The notes beneath the pieces are model-generated. The model did no database searches, was not told where the DNA came from, and worked only from the letters and a program-made list of their open reading frames with translations. The position numbers and the translations under genes were made by a program. DNA of 64,000 nt from an uncultured Halieaceae bacterium (lineage in GTDB: Bacteria; Pseudomonadota; Gammaproteobacteria; Pseudomonadales; Halieaceae): NCBI GenBank assembly GCA_938074045.1, contig CALJGI010000008.1, positions 1-64,000 on the forward strand, written 5' to 3'. This document shows positions 1 through 8,285 of this stretch, in pieces. Every line of letters starts with the position of its first letter. Positions within the stretch are counted from its first letter, which is position 1.

Positions 1-227
1 CCCAATTGCCTGAGCCCTTTGGCCTCACTTCTAGAGAGGTGCGCAATTTGCTGCGCGGTCTGCGTGGTTTGGATCTTGTGGGTGCGGATATCGTAGAACT
101 ATGCCCGCTGGTAGATGTCAGGGATACGTCGGCGAATCTGATGGCAGCACTCGGCTTTGAGATGCTGTGTCTATTGGCGGAAGCGCGGCAGGCACGCACC
201 GGCGAGACCCGTCATACCCACTGGTAA
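1..227 (+). CDS. C-terminal end of an agmatinase/guanidinobutyrase-type ureohydrolase (partial)
   Basis: The reading frame enters from the left edge (in phase with position 3) and stops with TAA at 225-227, leaving about 74 residues. The fragment shows the C-terminal pattern of the arginase/agmatinase family: GLTSREV, then GADIVELCPLVD, a conserved Thr, and a closing helix ending FEMLCLLAEA. The manganese ligands lie upstream of the window, so the amidino substrate (agmatine, guanidinobutyrate, guanidinopropionate) cannot be told. The next gene follows 30 bp later on the same strand. With the ureido-type hydrolase at 6.9 kb this hints at a guanidino/ureido nitrogen compound as the cluster's substrate, which is inference. 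Confidence 0.75.
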   Translation, partial: QLPEPFGLTSREVRNLLRGLRGLDLVGADIVELCPLVDVRDTSANLMAALGFEMLCLLAEARQARTGETRHTHW

Positions 228-257
228 TTAACCCGAGTAGACCGAGAGAGTTGTTGA

Positions 258-1406
258 ATGTCCGATGATACCCGTACTGAAAACCTGGCGTTTTTGCAGT
301 ATGCCATCGCCCAGGTGTGCCAGGCTTGGGGTGCTTCTGAGGCGCATGCCGCTTGCATTGCCGAGGGGATAGGCTTCGCCCACCGACAGGGCAAACTGAA
401 TCAGGGCTTGGGCGTCTATGAATGCATTGATATAGCGCTGTATGCCGGCCTGGATCCACAGGCAGTGCCCGAACTCCAGTCGGAGGGCCCGGCCATGGCG
501 GTGTTCGACGGCAAACGATCCAGCGGTTATTACACCCTCAACCTAATGGCGGATTGGGCCATCGAGCGAGCCAGGACAACAGGCATTGCGATAGCCTACG
601 GCGGCAACCACTTCGATGGCGGCAGCTTTGCCAGCTATGTGTACAAGGCGTATGAAAACGATATGCTGGCCTTCAGTTCAAACAATACTGTGCCCTTGGC
701 CGCACCGATAGGCGGCAGGGAGAATGTGCTGTCTTGTCCGCCCTTTGATGCCATCGCGCCCAGTGGAGGCGAAGCGCCGATCTGGGCGAGCCTGAAATTC
801 GCTGAGTTTTACGACGCCGATATTGCCGAAGCGGTACTGCACAATGAGGGGAAAATGAAGGGCGATTGGTGTATAGACACGGAAACCGGCGAGATCACAG
901 AGGATGCCTCCCCCTATGCTATACCGATCGAAGGCTATGGTCGCCTGTGGGACTACAGCTGTGCTGGTCGTATTGCGTCGCCGCGCACCTATGCGTTAAA
1001 TTTGTGGAACGAGGCTATGACTTCACTATTTAATCCACTTGGTATAGCCTCGTCGAACCTTCCTACCATAGCAGATTATGACCAGGCCAAGCAGGACGGA
1101 ACCGAAGTTGCCGCCAGTGTGGGTGGCAGTTACTACATCTGCATAAACCCGGGTTTGCTCGGTTCAATCGATGAAATGAAGGCCAAATCGGACGCCTTTG
1201 TGCAAGATATCAGTGAGTGCAAAACTATTCCGGGCCAAAGTATTCGCATCCCAGGTGCCAAGGGTTACCAGAGTCTCCAGAATAATGAGCAGACGGTGGA
1301 AATTTTAACCAGCCACTGGGATCCCTTTTTTGTCAATATCGCGGGAAAGTACGGTCTTAGCGAAACCAAGATGCGCGCCGATTTTTCAGCACAGCCAGCG
1401 CTCTAA
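258..1406 (+). CDS. Divergent Ldh_2-family (malate/ureidoglycolate dehydrogenase-like) protein
   Basis: This 382-residue protein has the length and overall pattern of the Ldh_2 family (malate, ureidoglycolate, sulfolactate dehydrogenases and piperideine-carboxylate reductase, NAD(P)-dependent). Visible family landmarks are an N-terminal helical domain, AIAYGGNHFDGGSF around residues 115-128, the central PIGGRENVLSCPPF loop and a C-terminal IPG. Where known members have the SHG catalytic His, this protein reads KLNQG. Where they have FDMAT with the catalytic Asp, it reads IWASLKF. The usual oxidoreductase chemistry may therefore not apply. The ATG at 258 follows a GAGAGAG stretch. A second divergent member lies at 3974-5077. 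The two probably act in one pathway with the MFS transporter and CoA-transferase between them. Confidence 0.7.
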   Translation: MSDDTRTENLAFLQYAIAQVCQAWGASEAHAACIAEGIGFAHRQGKLNQGLGVYECIDIALYAGLDPQAVPELQSEGPAMAVFDGKRSSGYYTLNLMADWAIERARTTGIAIAYGGNHFDGGSFASYVYKAYENDMLAFSSNNTVPLAAPIGGRENVLSCPPFDAIAPSGGEAPIWASLKFAEFYDADIAEAVLHNEGKMKGDWCIDTETGEITEDASPYAIPIEGYGRLWDYSCAGRIASPRTYALNLWNEAMTSLFNPLGIASSNLPTIADYDQAKQDGTEVAASVGGSYYICINPGLLGSIDEMKAKSDAFVQDISECKTIPGQSIRIPGAKGYQSLQNNEQTVEILTSHWDPFFVNIAGKYGLSETKMRADFSAQPAL

Positions 1407-1421
1407 AGCTCCTAATAACGT

Positions 1422-2582
1422 ATGTCTATGAATACGACACAACCGGTTCTAGCAGCCGCTTGTATCATGTCAGCAGCGGGAGCCGCTGTTTTTTTGTTGT
1501 TGCCTATGCTCATTGGAACTGCGGTAGAGGATCTTGGCTTTTCCGAACAACAGGCAGGCTTGTTAGCTAGCAGTTATTTTACGGGATACTTTTTGACCGG
1601 GGTGTCCGCCTTCTTCTGGATTCGCCGCATCTCCTGGCCCAGGATTGCTATCACAGCCTATATTACCCTTGCCGTGGGCTTGGGTTTATCGGGTGCTCTG
1701 GAGCATCTTTACGGTCTAGTCATAACACTGTTTGTCGCCGGTTGTGCGGCGGGAGCGTTGTTTGGGCTGGGCGTCACAATCGTATCCGACAGTGATAAGC
1801 CCGACCGTAATTTTGGGTTTGTATTGGCAACACAGCAGTTTCTGGCGGCAATCTTGTTCTTTACATTGCCCGACCTGGTGATTGTCCCGTGGGGTTTTCA
1901 GGGCTTGAATTTCGTGTTGGCTGCGGTATCTCTTTTGCTGGGAATTTCCGCTTTTTGGATTCCATCAGGCAGCGCTTCGACAGTTACAGTTGCGGGGCTC
2001 AGAACTACTGTGAATTTAGCGTCCCGCAAAGCAGTGTGGATCAGTCTTGTCGCCTTGTCCTTATACTTCGCTGCTTTATCCGGCGTCTGGGCCTTTGTCG
2101 AACGTCTCGCTGATTTCAATGGCTTGTCTATTTCTCAGATAGGAGGTGCACTGGCAGTGGCCATGATTGGCGGTGTGCTGGGCGGCCTGGCTGCTGTAGC
2201 GGCGGGGACACGCTGGGGTAGAAAAATACCACTGATTGGTTCGACAGTTTTGTTTCTGGCTGTGTTTGTGTTCTACGGTCGCGGCTTTCAGACAGTGGGG
2301 TTTACCCTGGCTACCTCATTGTTTGTCGCCGCCTGGAATTATGTTCTGGCTTATCAGATGGCAATTATTTCGGAGCTGGATCGAGACGGTCGCTACGCCG
2401 TTTTAATGCCCGCTGCACAGGCGCTGGGTGCAATAGTCGGGCCTGCTGTTGCCGGTATGGTCATTCTTGGTGTTGGCTACGGGCCGTTGTTGTGGATGGC
2501 ATCAATGTCTATTGGTGTCGCCATTCTGCCTTTTGTGTTCTTGAAGGCACATGATGAAATGGCGGAGCTTCCTGCGTCCTAA
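1422..2582 (+). CDS. MFS transporter
   Basis: This is a 386-residue, very hydrophobic protein with about 12 membrane segments, typical in length for a compact major facilitator. Segments are visible from residue 10 (AACIMSAAGAAVFLLLPMLIG) through the last helix near residue 370. A charged loop TRWGRKIP lies between helices in the second half, in the position of the MFS loop 8-9 signature. It begins 15 bp after the preceding dehydrogenase-like gene and is followed by a CoA-transferase, so it is probably the uptake carrier for this cluster's carboxylate substrate. The substrate cannot be read from the sequence. Confidence 0.8.
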   Translation: MSMNTTQPVLAAACIMSAAGAAVFLLLPMLIGTAVEDLGFSEQQAGLLASSYFTGYFLTGVSAFFWIRRISWPRIAITAYITLAVGLGLSGALEHLYGLVITLFVAGCAAGALFGLGVTIVSDSDKPDRNFGFVLATQQFLAAILFFTLPDLVIVPWGFQGLNFVLAAVSLLLGISAFWIPSGSASTVTVAGLRTTVNLASRKAVWISLVALSLYFAALSGVWAFVERLADFNGLSISQIGGALAVAMIGGVLGGLAAVAAGTRWGRKIPLIGSTVLFLAVFVFYGRGFQTVGFTLATSLFVAAWNYVLAYQMAIISELDRDGRYAVLMPAAQALGAIVGPAVAGMVILGVGYGPLLWMASMSIGVAILPFVFLKAHDEMAELPAS

Positions 2583-2646
2583 CGCTGCTCAGGGTGATCG
2601 CCCACGACGTGATCCGTCGGCCAGAACAGTGAAGAGGAGGTTGAGT

Positions 2647-3870
2647 ATGGCTGGACCATTGACAGGCTTACGGGTGTTGGACCTTTCCAGAGTGATGGCT
2701 GGGCCGTGGTGTGCACAATTATTGGCTGACCTGGGTGCCGAGGTTATCAAGGTTGAGCGCCCACACGTTGGAGACGACACCCGCCACTGGGGTCCCCCCT
2801 GGTTCACGGACGGAGCGGATGTGGAAACCCGGGAGTCCGCTTACTACCTATCTGCCAATCGCGGCAAGCAATCCATTACGGTTAACATCGCTGACCCGGA
2901 AGGTCGCGCGCTGGTGCGGGAAATGGCGGCACGCTGTGACATTCTCGTAGAGAATTTTAAGACCGGCGACCTGGCGGGTAAGGGCCTGGGCTTCGAGGAT
3001 CTGCGACAGGTAAACCCTGGCTTAATTTACTGCTCGATTACCGGCTTTGGCCAGACCGGCCCCATGGCCGAGGATCTGGGCTACGATTATCTTATACAGG
3101 CCCAGGCTGGCCTGATGAGTATCACCGGGGTGCCCGACGGTGAGCCCGGCGCCGGCCCGCAACGGGTGGGTTTGGCAACGGCGGACCTGACCACTGGTAT
3201 GAATGCCGCCGTCGCGATACTTGCGGCGTTACACCATCGAGACCAGACCGGGGAGGGCCAGTTTATCGATATGGCACTGCTGGACGTGCAGGTGAGTTGG
3301 CTGGCCAACCAGGCCCAGAACTATTTTTGCAGCGGGCAAACACCGGCTAGAACTGGCGAGTATCATCCCAATTTGGCACCTTACCAGCCCTTCCCGACGA
3401 AGGACGGAAAGTTGATTATTGCCGTGGGCAATGACGGCCAGTTTCAACGGCTATGCGATGCCCTTGACCTGCCTGACCTGGCCAGCGATACACGCTATGC
3501 GACCAACCCGGGACGGGTCCAACATCGCGTGGAATTGGTTGAGGCGCTGAAAGTCGCAACCCGCATCAAGACCACCCGTGAATGGACGACGGCACTGCGC
3601 AAGCTCAAAGTCCCCTGCGGACCGATCCAGACTATAGACGAAGTTTTTACCGATCCTCAGGTCCTAGCTCGGAACATGGTGGTCGAAGTGGAACACCCAG
3701 AACTGGGCACAGTACCTACGGTTGCAAACCCCATTAAATTCTCTTCTACCCCCTTGACCTACCATAAGGCACCGCCATTGCTTGGCGAAGATACCGTTGC
3801 TGTTCTTTCCAATCTTTTGGGGTTCGATGAAACCCGGATAGCCGAATTAAAGTCGCGGGGAGTCGTGTAA
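2647..3870 (+). CDS. Family III CoA-transferase (CaiB/BaiF type)
   Basis: This 407-residue protein matches family III CoA-transferases, which move CoA between an acyl-CoA donor and a carboxylic acid through an aspartyl-CoA anhydride. Family signatures: LRVLDLSRVMAGPWCAQLLADLGAEVIKVE near the N terminus, the SANRGKQSI loop, CDILVENFKTGDL, SITGFGQTGP, and DLTTGM around residue 180, whose Asp is in the position of the catalytic residue. I chose the ATG at 2647 because GAGGAGG stands just upstream and it matches the family's usual start. A longer frame begins at 2551 inside the transporter gene. It probably activates the carboxylate imported or made by its neighbours. A hairpin without a U-tract follows at 3909-3946. 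Confidence 0.88.
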   Translation: MAGPLTGLRVLDLSRVMAGPWCAQLLADLGAEVIKVERPHVGDDTRHWGPPWFTDGADVETRESAYYLSANRGKQSITVNIADPEGRALVREMAARCDILVENFKTGDLAGKGLGFEDLRQVNPGLIYCSITGFGQTGPMAEDLGYDYLIQAQAGLMSITGVPDGEPGAGPQRVGLATADLTTGMNAAVAILAALHHRDQTGEGQFIDMALLDVQVSWLANQAQNYFCSGQTPARTGEYHPNLAPYQPFPTKDGKLIIAVGNDGQFQRLCDALDLPDLASDTRYATNPGRVQHRVELVEALKVATRIKTTREWTTALRKLKVPCGPIQTIDEVFTDPQVLARNMVVEVEHPELGTVPTVANPIKFSSTPLTYHKAPPLLGEDTVAVLSNLLGFDETRIAELKSRGVV

Positions 3871-3908
3871 TGCATGACGAAATGGTCGCGTTAGCTGTGT
3901 GCTAGTAG

Positions 3909-3946
3909 TACTCAGGATGGGAACTGCATTGATCATGTCCTGAGTA
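3909..3946. terminator. Inverted repeat between convergent genes, possible bidirectional terminator
   Basis: TACTCAGGA at 3909-3917 is exactly complementary to TCCTGAGTA at 3938-3946, with a 20-base loop. It lies between the stop of the plus-strand CoA-transferase (3870) and the stop of the minus-strand dehydrogenase-like gene (3974). No U-run follows on either strand, so intrinsic termination would be weak. A role in mRNA 3'-end protection is equally possible. Confidence 0.4.
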
Positions 3947-3973
3947 TCCATCACCCAGCGGACTTTTCGCGCA

Positions 3974-5077
3974 CTAACGCAGCGCCTCAATATCAACTCC
4001 AACCTCGGCGGCCATGTCCTTTATTCCCTGCCAGTAGTTAGCCTGTACAGGTATGCCGTGTTTCAAACGCTTCTGCTCCTCGTGCCAGGCGCGCTCTCCC
4101 GGTAGCAGTACTTCTTCAAAGCCTTTCTGCAGTTTGCTGGCTTTAATCGTGCGAACCCACTCATCTACTTTGGCTTTGAAGTCGGCAACCGGCATCAGGT
4201 CGGCGATATTGATTACCATAATGAATGCGCCACCGCCGCGTTTCACCTGCACCTCGGGGTCCTCCTCGAGAATGTGCATGGAAGGATATTCCATCTGTGG
4301 AGAGGTGAAGCCACCCGGCGTTAGCAGCCCGGTCATCATTTCAAGAAACACGTTCATCACATACAGTTTCACATTGGGAAATACCGGCGCTGCCAGCATA
4401 GGCGCAGCCCGGTGTTCCGGGTGTTCTATATAAGGCGCCGGGTCGTCCGTCAATTCGCCCGTATCGGGGTCCACCACACACTTGCTGTCGAGTTTGCGGC
4501 CCTCCAGCACCGCTTTGGACAGGTAGGTTTCGTAGATTCCGGATACAGAGGTATCGCCCAGCAGCGGCAACATTTCACCTGCAGGGCAGGCATAGGAGAA
4601 GGGCGGCGCAGACATCTTCAATTCGCGCCCTCCCCAGGGGGCGGTCTGGGTCACGGAATTTACCGTCAGAATGCCAATACAATCGTGTTCAAGTGCCATG
4701 CGGGTGTAGGCACTGGCGCAGCCGATGTCGTGCCAGTTGTGCACCATGGCGATGCCGAAAGTGTGTTGCTTTGCTTTTTCAATGGCCATTTCCATGCTGC
4801 GGGTCATCACGTATTGTCCGATGCCTCGGTTGCCATTAATCACCAGGTGATTTCCACTGTCCTGTTCCACCGTAGGTTCGGCGGTGTAGTTAATCTGGTC
4901 ATGCTGGGCCATCAGGTGGACTATCATAGCGATTCCCATACCCTGCATGTCCTGTCCCAGGAGATCCCCTGCCAGGATGGCATTGGCGAAGGCTTCCGCC
5001 TGGTGTTCGGGGCCACTCCAGCCCTGCCAAATGGCTTTGTAAACTTTTTTCAGGTACTCGGCTGACTCCAATTGCAT
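3974..5077 (-). CDS. Second divergent Ldh_2-family (malate/ureidoglycolate dehydrogenase-like) protein
   Basis: This 367-residue paralogue of the 258-1406 product has the same family layout: N-terminal helices, AMVHNWHDIGCASAY where family members have a Ser-x-His-Phe-Gly region, a central GGRELKMSAPPF loop, and C-terminal LLPGE. Like its neighbour it lacks the SHG catalytic His, reading LGQDMQGMG there. The start is placed at 5077 (MQLESAEYL) because GGGGAGA stands 6 bases upstream on the minus strand. The frame stays open to 5110 without a better site. The gene is last in a minus-strand series M20 hydrolase, SDR, SDR, this gene. A large palindrome at 5132-5157 lies 55 bp upstream of the start and may control it. 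Confidence 0.7.
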   Translation of the reverse strand: MQLESAEYLKKVYKAIWQGWSGPEHQAEAFANAILAGDLLGQDMQGMGIAMIVHLMAQHDQINYTAEPTVEQDSGNHLVINGNRGIGQYVMTRSMEMAIEKAKQHTFGIAMVHNWHDIGCASAYTRMALEHDCIGILTVNSVTQTAPWGGRELKMSAPPFSYACPAGEMLPLLGDTSVSGIYETYLSKAVLEGRKLDSKCVVDPDTGELTDDPAPYIEHPEHRAAPMLAAPVFPNVKLYVMNVFLEMMTGLLTPGGFTSPQMEYPSMHILEEDPEVQVKRGGGAFIMVINIADLMPVADFKAKVDEWVRTIKASKLQKGFEEVLLPGERAWHEEQKRLKHGIPVQANYWQGIKDMAAEVGVDIEALR

Positions 5078-5131
5078 GATTGTTCTCCCCATTTTTTTGT
5101 CAGTAACCATTGTTGGCTATACACGGAGTTA

Positions 5132-5157
5132 TCGAATCACCCTTAAGGGTAATTCGA
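5132..5157. promoter_or_regulatory. 26-bp near-perfect palindrome, probable operator
   Basis: The core ACCCTTAAGGGT (5139-5150) is a perfect 12-bp palindrome. It is flanked by TCGAAT (5132-5137) and its complement ATTCGA (5152-5157), with a single mismatched pair at 5138/5151. There is no loop, which favours a dimeric protein-binding site over an RNA terminator. It sits in the 205-bp gap between the SDR stop (5283) and the dehydrogenase-like start (5077). No cognate regulator gene lies nearby in the window. Confidence 0.6.
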
Positions 5158-5282
5158 GAAAGTGTTAACTGTGAATGTTTCTGAAGTTTTGCTTGGTCTT
5201 AAATACATTGTGCGAATGTTGAAAGAATCGGGCGGGGAAGTACTCGGAAATGACTGGGGTGTCTGCTAGCAGGCGGGATCTG

Positions 5283-6083
5283 CTACAAGCCGGGCGCCAT
5301 CCCCCCGGCCACCGGCATGGTCACGCCGGTAATATACTTTGCGCCCGGTCCAAGCAGATAAGCAACCGCATCTGCCACCTCGGAAGCTTCTGCTCCTCTG
5401 CCTATGGCGATGGTTTCGTTTTCGCGTCGCTCCGCTTCCTCCGGTGTGATGTCATATTGTTCGGCCAGCCTGTCCATCAGTTGCACGCGCATATCGGTAT
5501 TCACTACACCAGGACAGACCGCGTTGCAGCGAATTCCCCGGGAGGCATACTCCAGTGCGATGGCTTTAGTGAGTCCCACCGCGGCGAATTTTGAGGCAGT
5601 GTACGAAGCCGGGATATCCTCAATGGCACCCAAGCCGCAGAGTGAAGCGATATTGACGATGGCGCCAGAACCCTGTGTGAGCATGGCGGGGATGACGGCT
5701 CGGCACATATTGGCGACGCCTCTCACATTGACCTGGTAAGCCAGCTCGAACTGCTGGTTTGTTGATTCGAGAAACGCGCCGGTACCTCCACCAACTCCCG
5801 CGTTATTGACCAGTATATCGATTGTGCCGAATTGTTCGATCACTTCCGCCACGCTTCTAGTGACCTCTTCGGTGGAAGTGACATCAACTATCTTTGCGAT
5901 TGCAGTAGCTCCTGCAGCCTCGAGTTCGGCGACAGCAGCGTCGAGTTGATCGGAAGTCTGCTGTAGGTCGGTGATGACCAAGGTGGCGCCAAGGGACGCA
6001 AGTTTTCTGGCGATGGCGCTACCAATGCCCTTGGGATGGCTGGCCCCGGTAACCAGGGCTATTTTGTCTGCAAGTGGTTTCAT
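5283..6083 (-). CDS. SDR-family oxidoreductase
   Basis: This 266-residue classical short-chain dehydrogenase has a cofactor motif TGASHPKGIG near residues 14-23 (a two-residue longer loop than the usual TGxxxGIG), NNAGVGGG, the catalytic Ser in NIASLCG and the YTASK active-site motif. The fold is a cytoplasmic NAD(P)-dependent alcohol or ketone oxidoreductase. An AAGGGAA ribosome site precedes the ATG. It is the second of two adjacent minus-strand SDRs, with 49 bp between them. The neighbours suggest an oxidation step in breakdown of the cluster's substrate. The substrate itself is not evident. Confidence 0.85.
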   Translation of the reverse strand: MKPLADKIALVTGASHPKGIGSAIARKLASLGATLVITDLQQTSDQLDAAVAELEAAGATAIAKIVDVTSTEEVTRSVAEVIEQFGTIDILVNNAGVGGGTGAFLESTNQQFELAYQVNVRGVANMCRAVIPAMLTQGSGAIVNIASLCGLGAIEDIPASYTASKFAAVGLTKAIALEYASRGIRCNAVCPGVVNTDMRVQLMDRLAEQYDITPEEAERRENETIAIGRGAEASEVADAVAYLLGPGAKYITGVTMPVAGGMAPGL

Positions 6084-6132
6084 GAGATTCCCTTGAGCTT
6101 TGAATTTTTCAGTCTCAACAGAAAAGACTCTA

Positions 6133-6900
6133 TCAGGCCATCAATTTTTCAAACGCCTGCTCGGTAGTCCCCGCCGAGGCGCCACCATCGATCATCAATG
6201 CCTGCCCGTTGACGAAGCCACAGTCATTCGATGCAAGAAAGTGAATCTGGGCAGCAATTTCTTTGGGTTCGCAAATTCGTCCCAGCGGATTGGCGCATTT
6301 TTCGGCTTCCAATAAATGTTCGCCTCCTTCGGTATGCGCCATGGGTGTATTGACCGTAGTGGGGCAGATACAGTTTACCCGGATTTTTTTGTGCGAAAGC
6401 TCCAGAGCAGCGGTCTTAGTGACACCGACTACCGCATGCTTGGAAGCGGCATAGGAGGACAGTTTGATCGCTCCGTTTAAGCCCGCAGCTGAGGAGGTGT
6501 TGATGATACTGCCCCCGTCGTTCATTAGTTCCTCTGCATGCTTGATGCCATAGACCGCACCCATCACATTAACGGCCATACAAAAATCGAAGTCACTCTT
6601 TTGGGTTTCGGCGATTGACTTGTAATCGGCAAATACGCCGGCATTGTTAACCAGAATATCCAGGCCTCCATAAATGTCGACAGCACTCTGCAGGGCGGCT
6701 CTCACCTGCTGATCATCCGTGACGTTGGTTTGGGCAAAGGACGCTCCAAGTTCTTCGGCAAGAGCTGGGGCGTCATGCAGGTCGGCGATGACCACTTTGG
6801 CGCCAGCCTCGAGAAATCGCTTGACGGTTTCCAGTCCTATACCCGAAGCACCACCGGTGACCACGGCGACTTTGCCTTCAAGTGAAAATAATGTGCTCAT
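6133..6900 (-). CDS. SDR-family oxidoreductase
   Basis: This 255-residue classical SDR has the complete motif set: TGGASGIG (residues about 15-22), an Asp at the end of beta-2 (VIADLHD) that favours NAD over NADP, NNAGVFAD, the catalytic Ser in NTSSAAG, YAASK, and a closing IDGGASAG typical of the family. It follows the M20 hydrolase gene by 37 bp on the same strand, and the second SDR follows it by 49 bp, so the three are probably cotranscribed. The substrate cannot be inferred. Related proteins oxidise secondary alcohols. Confidence 0.87.
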   Translation of the reverse strand: MSTLFSLEGKVAVVTGGASGIGLETVKRFLEAGAKVVIADLHDAPALAEELGASFAQTNVTDDQQVRAALQSAVDIYGGLDILVNNAGVFADYKSIAETQKSDFDFCMAVNVMGAVYGIKHAEELMNDGGSIINTSSAAGLNGAIKLSSYAASKHAVVGVTKTAALELSHKKIRVNCICPTTVNTPMAHTEGGEHLLEAEKCANPLGRICEPKEIAAQIHFLASNDCGFVNGQALMIDGGASAGTTEQAFEKLMA

Positions 6901-6937
6901 ATTGGTTCTCTCTCAAGAATTGCGTTTTACGAATTTG

Positions 6938-8182
6938 CTAATCTGTGACGATACCTGCTCGATCCAGCATGCTGTGTAACAGCACGTTACAGCCGGCTTC
7001 CAGATCCTCCAACGTAGCGTTTTCAGCCTCGTTGTGACTGAGACCTCCTTCGCAAGGTACGAAGATCATGCTGGTGGGTGCCACGGTGGATACATAAACG
7101 GAATCGTGGCCAGCACCGGAAAACATTTCCATCGAGGGATAGCCTAGCATGTCGGTCGCGTCGCGCACGGAGGAGATACAATTGTCGTCAAACTTCACCG
7201 CCGGCGAATTCCACTCGTCCCGAATACTGCCCTCCAGTTTCAACTCTGCGCAGGTTTCCTGGACCATAGTCCGGAAGCTGGCGTCCATCAAGTCCAGTGT
7301 TTCCTGCTGAGGATGACGAAGATCTACTGCCAGCACTACGCGCTCGGGGACGGTGTTGCGGGCGCCGGGTTCTGCCTTGATGTCGCCGAAGGTAGCGCGG
7401 GCCCAAGGACCGTGTTGCTCTGCCAGGGCATACAGTTGCTGAATGATCTTGCTAATCCCCTGGAAGGGGTCTCGCCGCACTTCCATCGGCGTGGGGCCCG
7501 CGTGGCAGGGCTGGCCCTCGATGGTCAGATCATACCAGCGCATGCCCTGAACGCCGGAAATTACACCAATTTGCAAGCCCTCCTGTTCCAAAATGGGGCC
7601 CTGCTCGATGTGTACCTCAAAAGCGGCCTTGATCGGGAAACTGGCCGCCGTCTCATCGCCGAGATAGCCGATCCGCGCCAGCTCATCGCCTATCGTATTA
7701 CCCTGTCGGTCGGCTATGCCGTGGGAGGCTTGCAGATCGAATTGGCCGGCCCAGACACCGGAGCCAATCATAGCCGGAGAGAAGCGGGCGCCTTCCTCAT
7801 TGGTCCATACCACGACTTCCAAGGGCGCTTCGGTCACTACATCGCCATCGTTGAGCGTTCGCAGCACTTCCAGTCCCGCCAATACGCCGTAGACACCGTC
7901 GAATTTTCCACCGGTAGGCTGCGTATCTAGGTGACTGCCGGTTATAACCGGTGCGAGGGTGTCATCACGGCCCGCGAGGCGAGCGAAGATATTGCCCATC
8001 TGGTCGATGCGGATTGAACATCCAGCCTTGCGACACCAGCTGACAAAAAGATCGCGGCCGATCTTGTCTTCGTCCGTGAGCGCCTGGCGATTACATCCGC
8101 CCTTGTCCGTGGCGCCAATTTCCGCCATCGTCATCAAGGACTTCCACAGGCGATCACCATTAATTCGCAGGTTTGAAGACAT
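6938..8182 (-). CDS. M20-family ureido/carbamoyl amidohydrolase (allantoate amidohydrolase / N-carbamoyl-amino-acid hydrolase type)
   Basis: This 414-residue binuclear metal hydrolase shows the expected ligands in order: His in GSHLD, bridging Asp in GGKFDGVYGV, Glu in TNEEGARF, His in EVHIEQGP, and the C-terminal His in GGLSHNEAE. VHIEQGPILE is characteristic of the carbamoylase/allantoate branch as opposed to ordinary peptidases. The HAGPTPM loop supplies the dimerisation-domain His. The family hydrolyses ureido acids (allantoate, N-carbamoyl-amino acids, beta-ureidopropionate, ureidoglycolate). The start is set at 8182 because GAGAAGGA stands upstream of that ATG; the frame is open to 8206. 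It begins the run M20 hydrolase, SDR, SDR, Ldh_2-like. Exact substrate unknown. Confidence 0.85.
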   Translation of the reverse strand: MSSNLRINGDRLWKSLMTMAEIGATDKGGCNRQALTDEDKIGRDLFVSWCRKAGCSIRIDQMGNIFARLAGRDDTLAPVITGSHLDTQPTGGKFDGVYGVLAGLEVLRTLNDGDVVTEAPLEVVVWTNEEGARFSPAMIGSGVWAGQFDLQASHGIADRQGNTIGDELARIGYLGDETAASFPIKAAFEVHIEQGPILEQEGLQIGVISGVQGMRWYDLTIEGQPCHAGPTPMEVRRDPFQGISKIIQQLYALAEQHGPWARATFGDIKAEPGARNTVPERVVLAVDLRHPQQETLDLMDASFRTMVQETCAELKLEGSIRDEWNSPAVKFDDNCISSVRDATDMLGYPSMEMFSGAGHDSVYVSTVAPTSMIFVPCEGGLSHNEAENATLEDLEAGCNVLLHSMLDRAGIVTD

Positions 8183-8246
8183 GGATTGATCCTTCTCGGT
8201 TGTCAAAAACTTTCGTAATTACTTAGTCAACGTAGTGCAAAATCTT

Positions 8247-8285
8247 CGTAGAGGACATCACCCTTTGTGGTGAATGTCCTCTACG
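8247..8285 (-). terminator. Strong hairpin spanning the end of the ald frame, probable terminator
   Basis: CGTAGAGGACATCACC (8247-8262) pairs with GGTGAATGTCCTCTACG (8269-8285) across a 6-base loop, with one bulged base. On the minus strand the stem contains the last codons and the stop codon of the ald gene. It is followed by AAGATTTTG, a short U-rich tail. It would end the ald transcript before the M20 hydrolase gene, whose start is at 8182. Confidence 0.6.

Noticed and set aside
4412-5065. Plus-strand 217-codon frame
   Set aside because: Antisense to the second Ldh_2-like gene, with no domain and no start signal.
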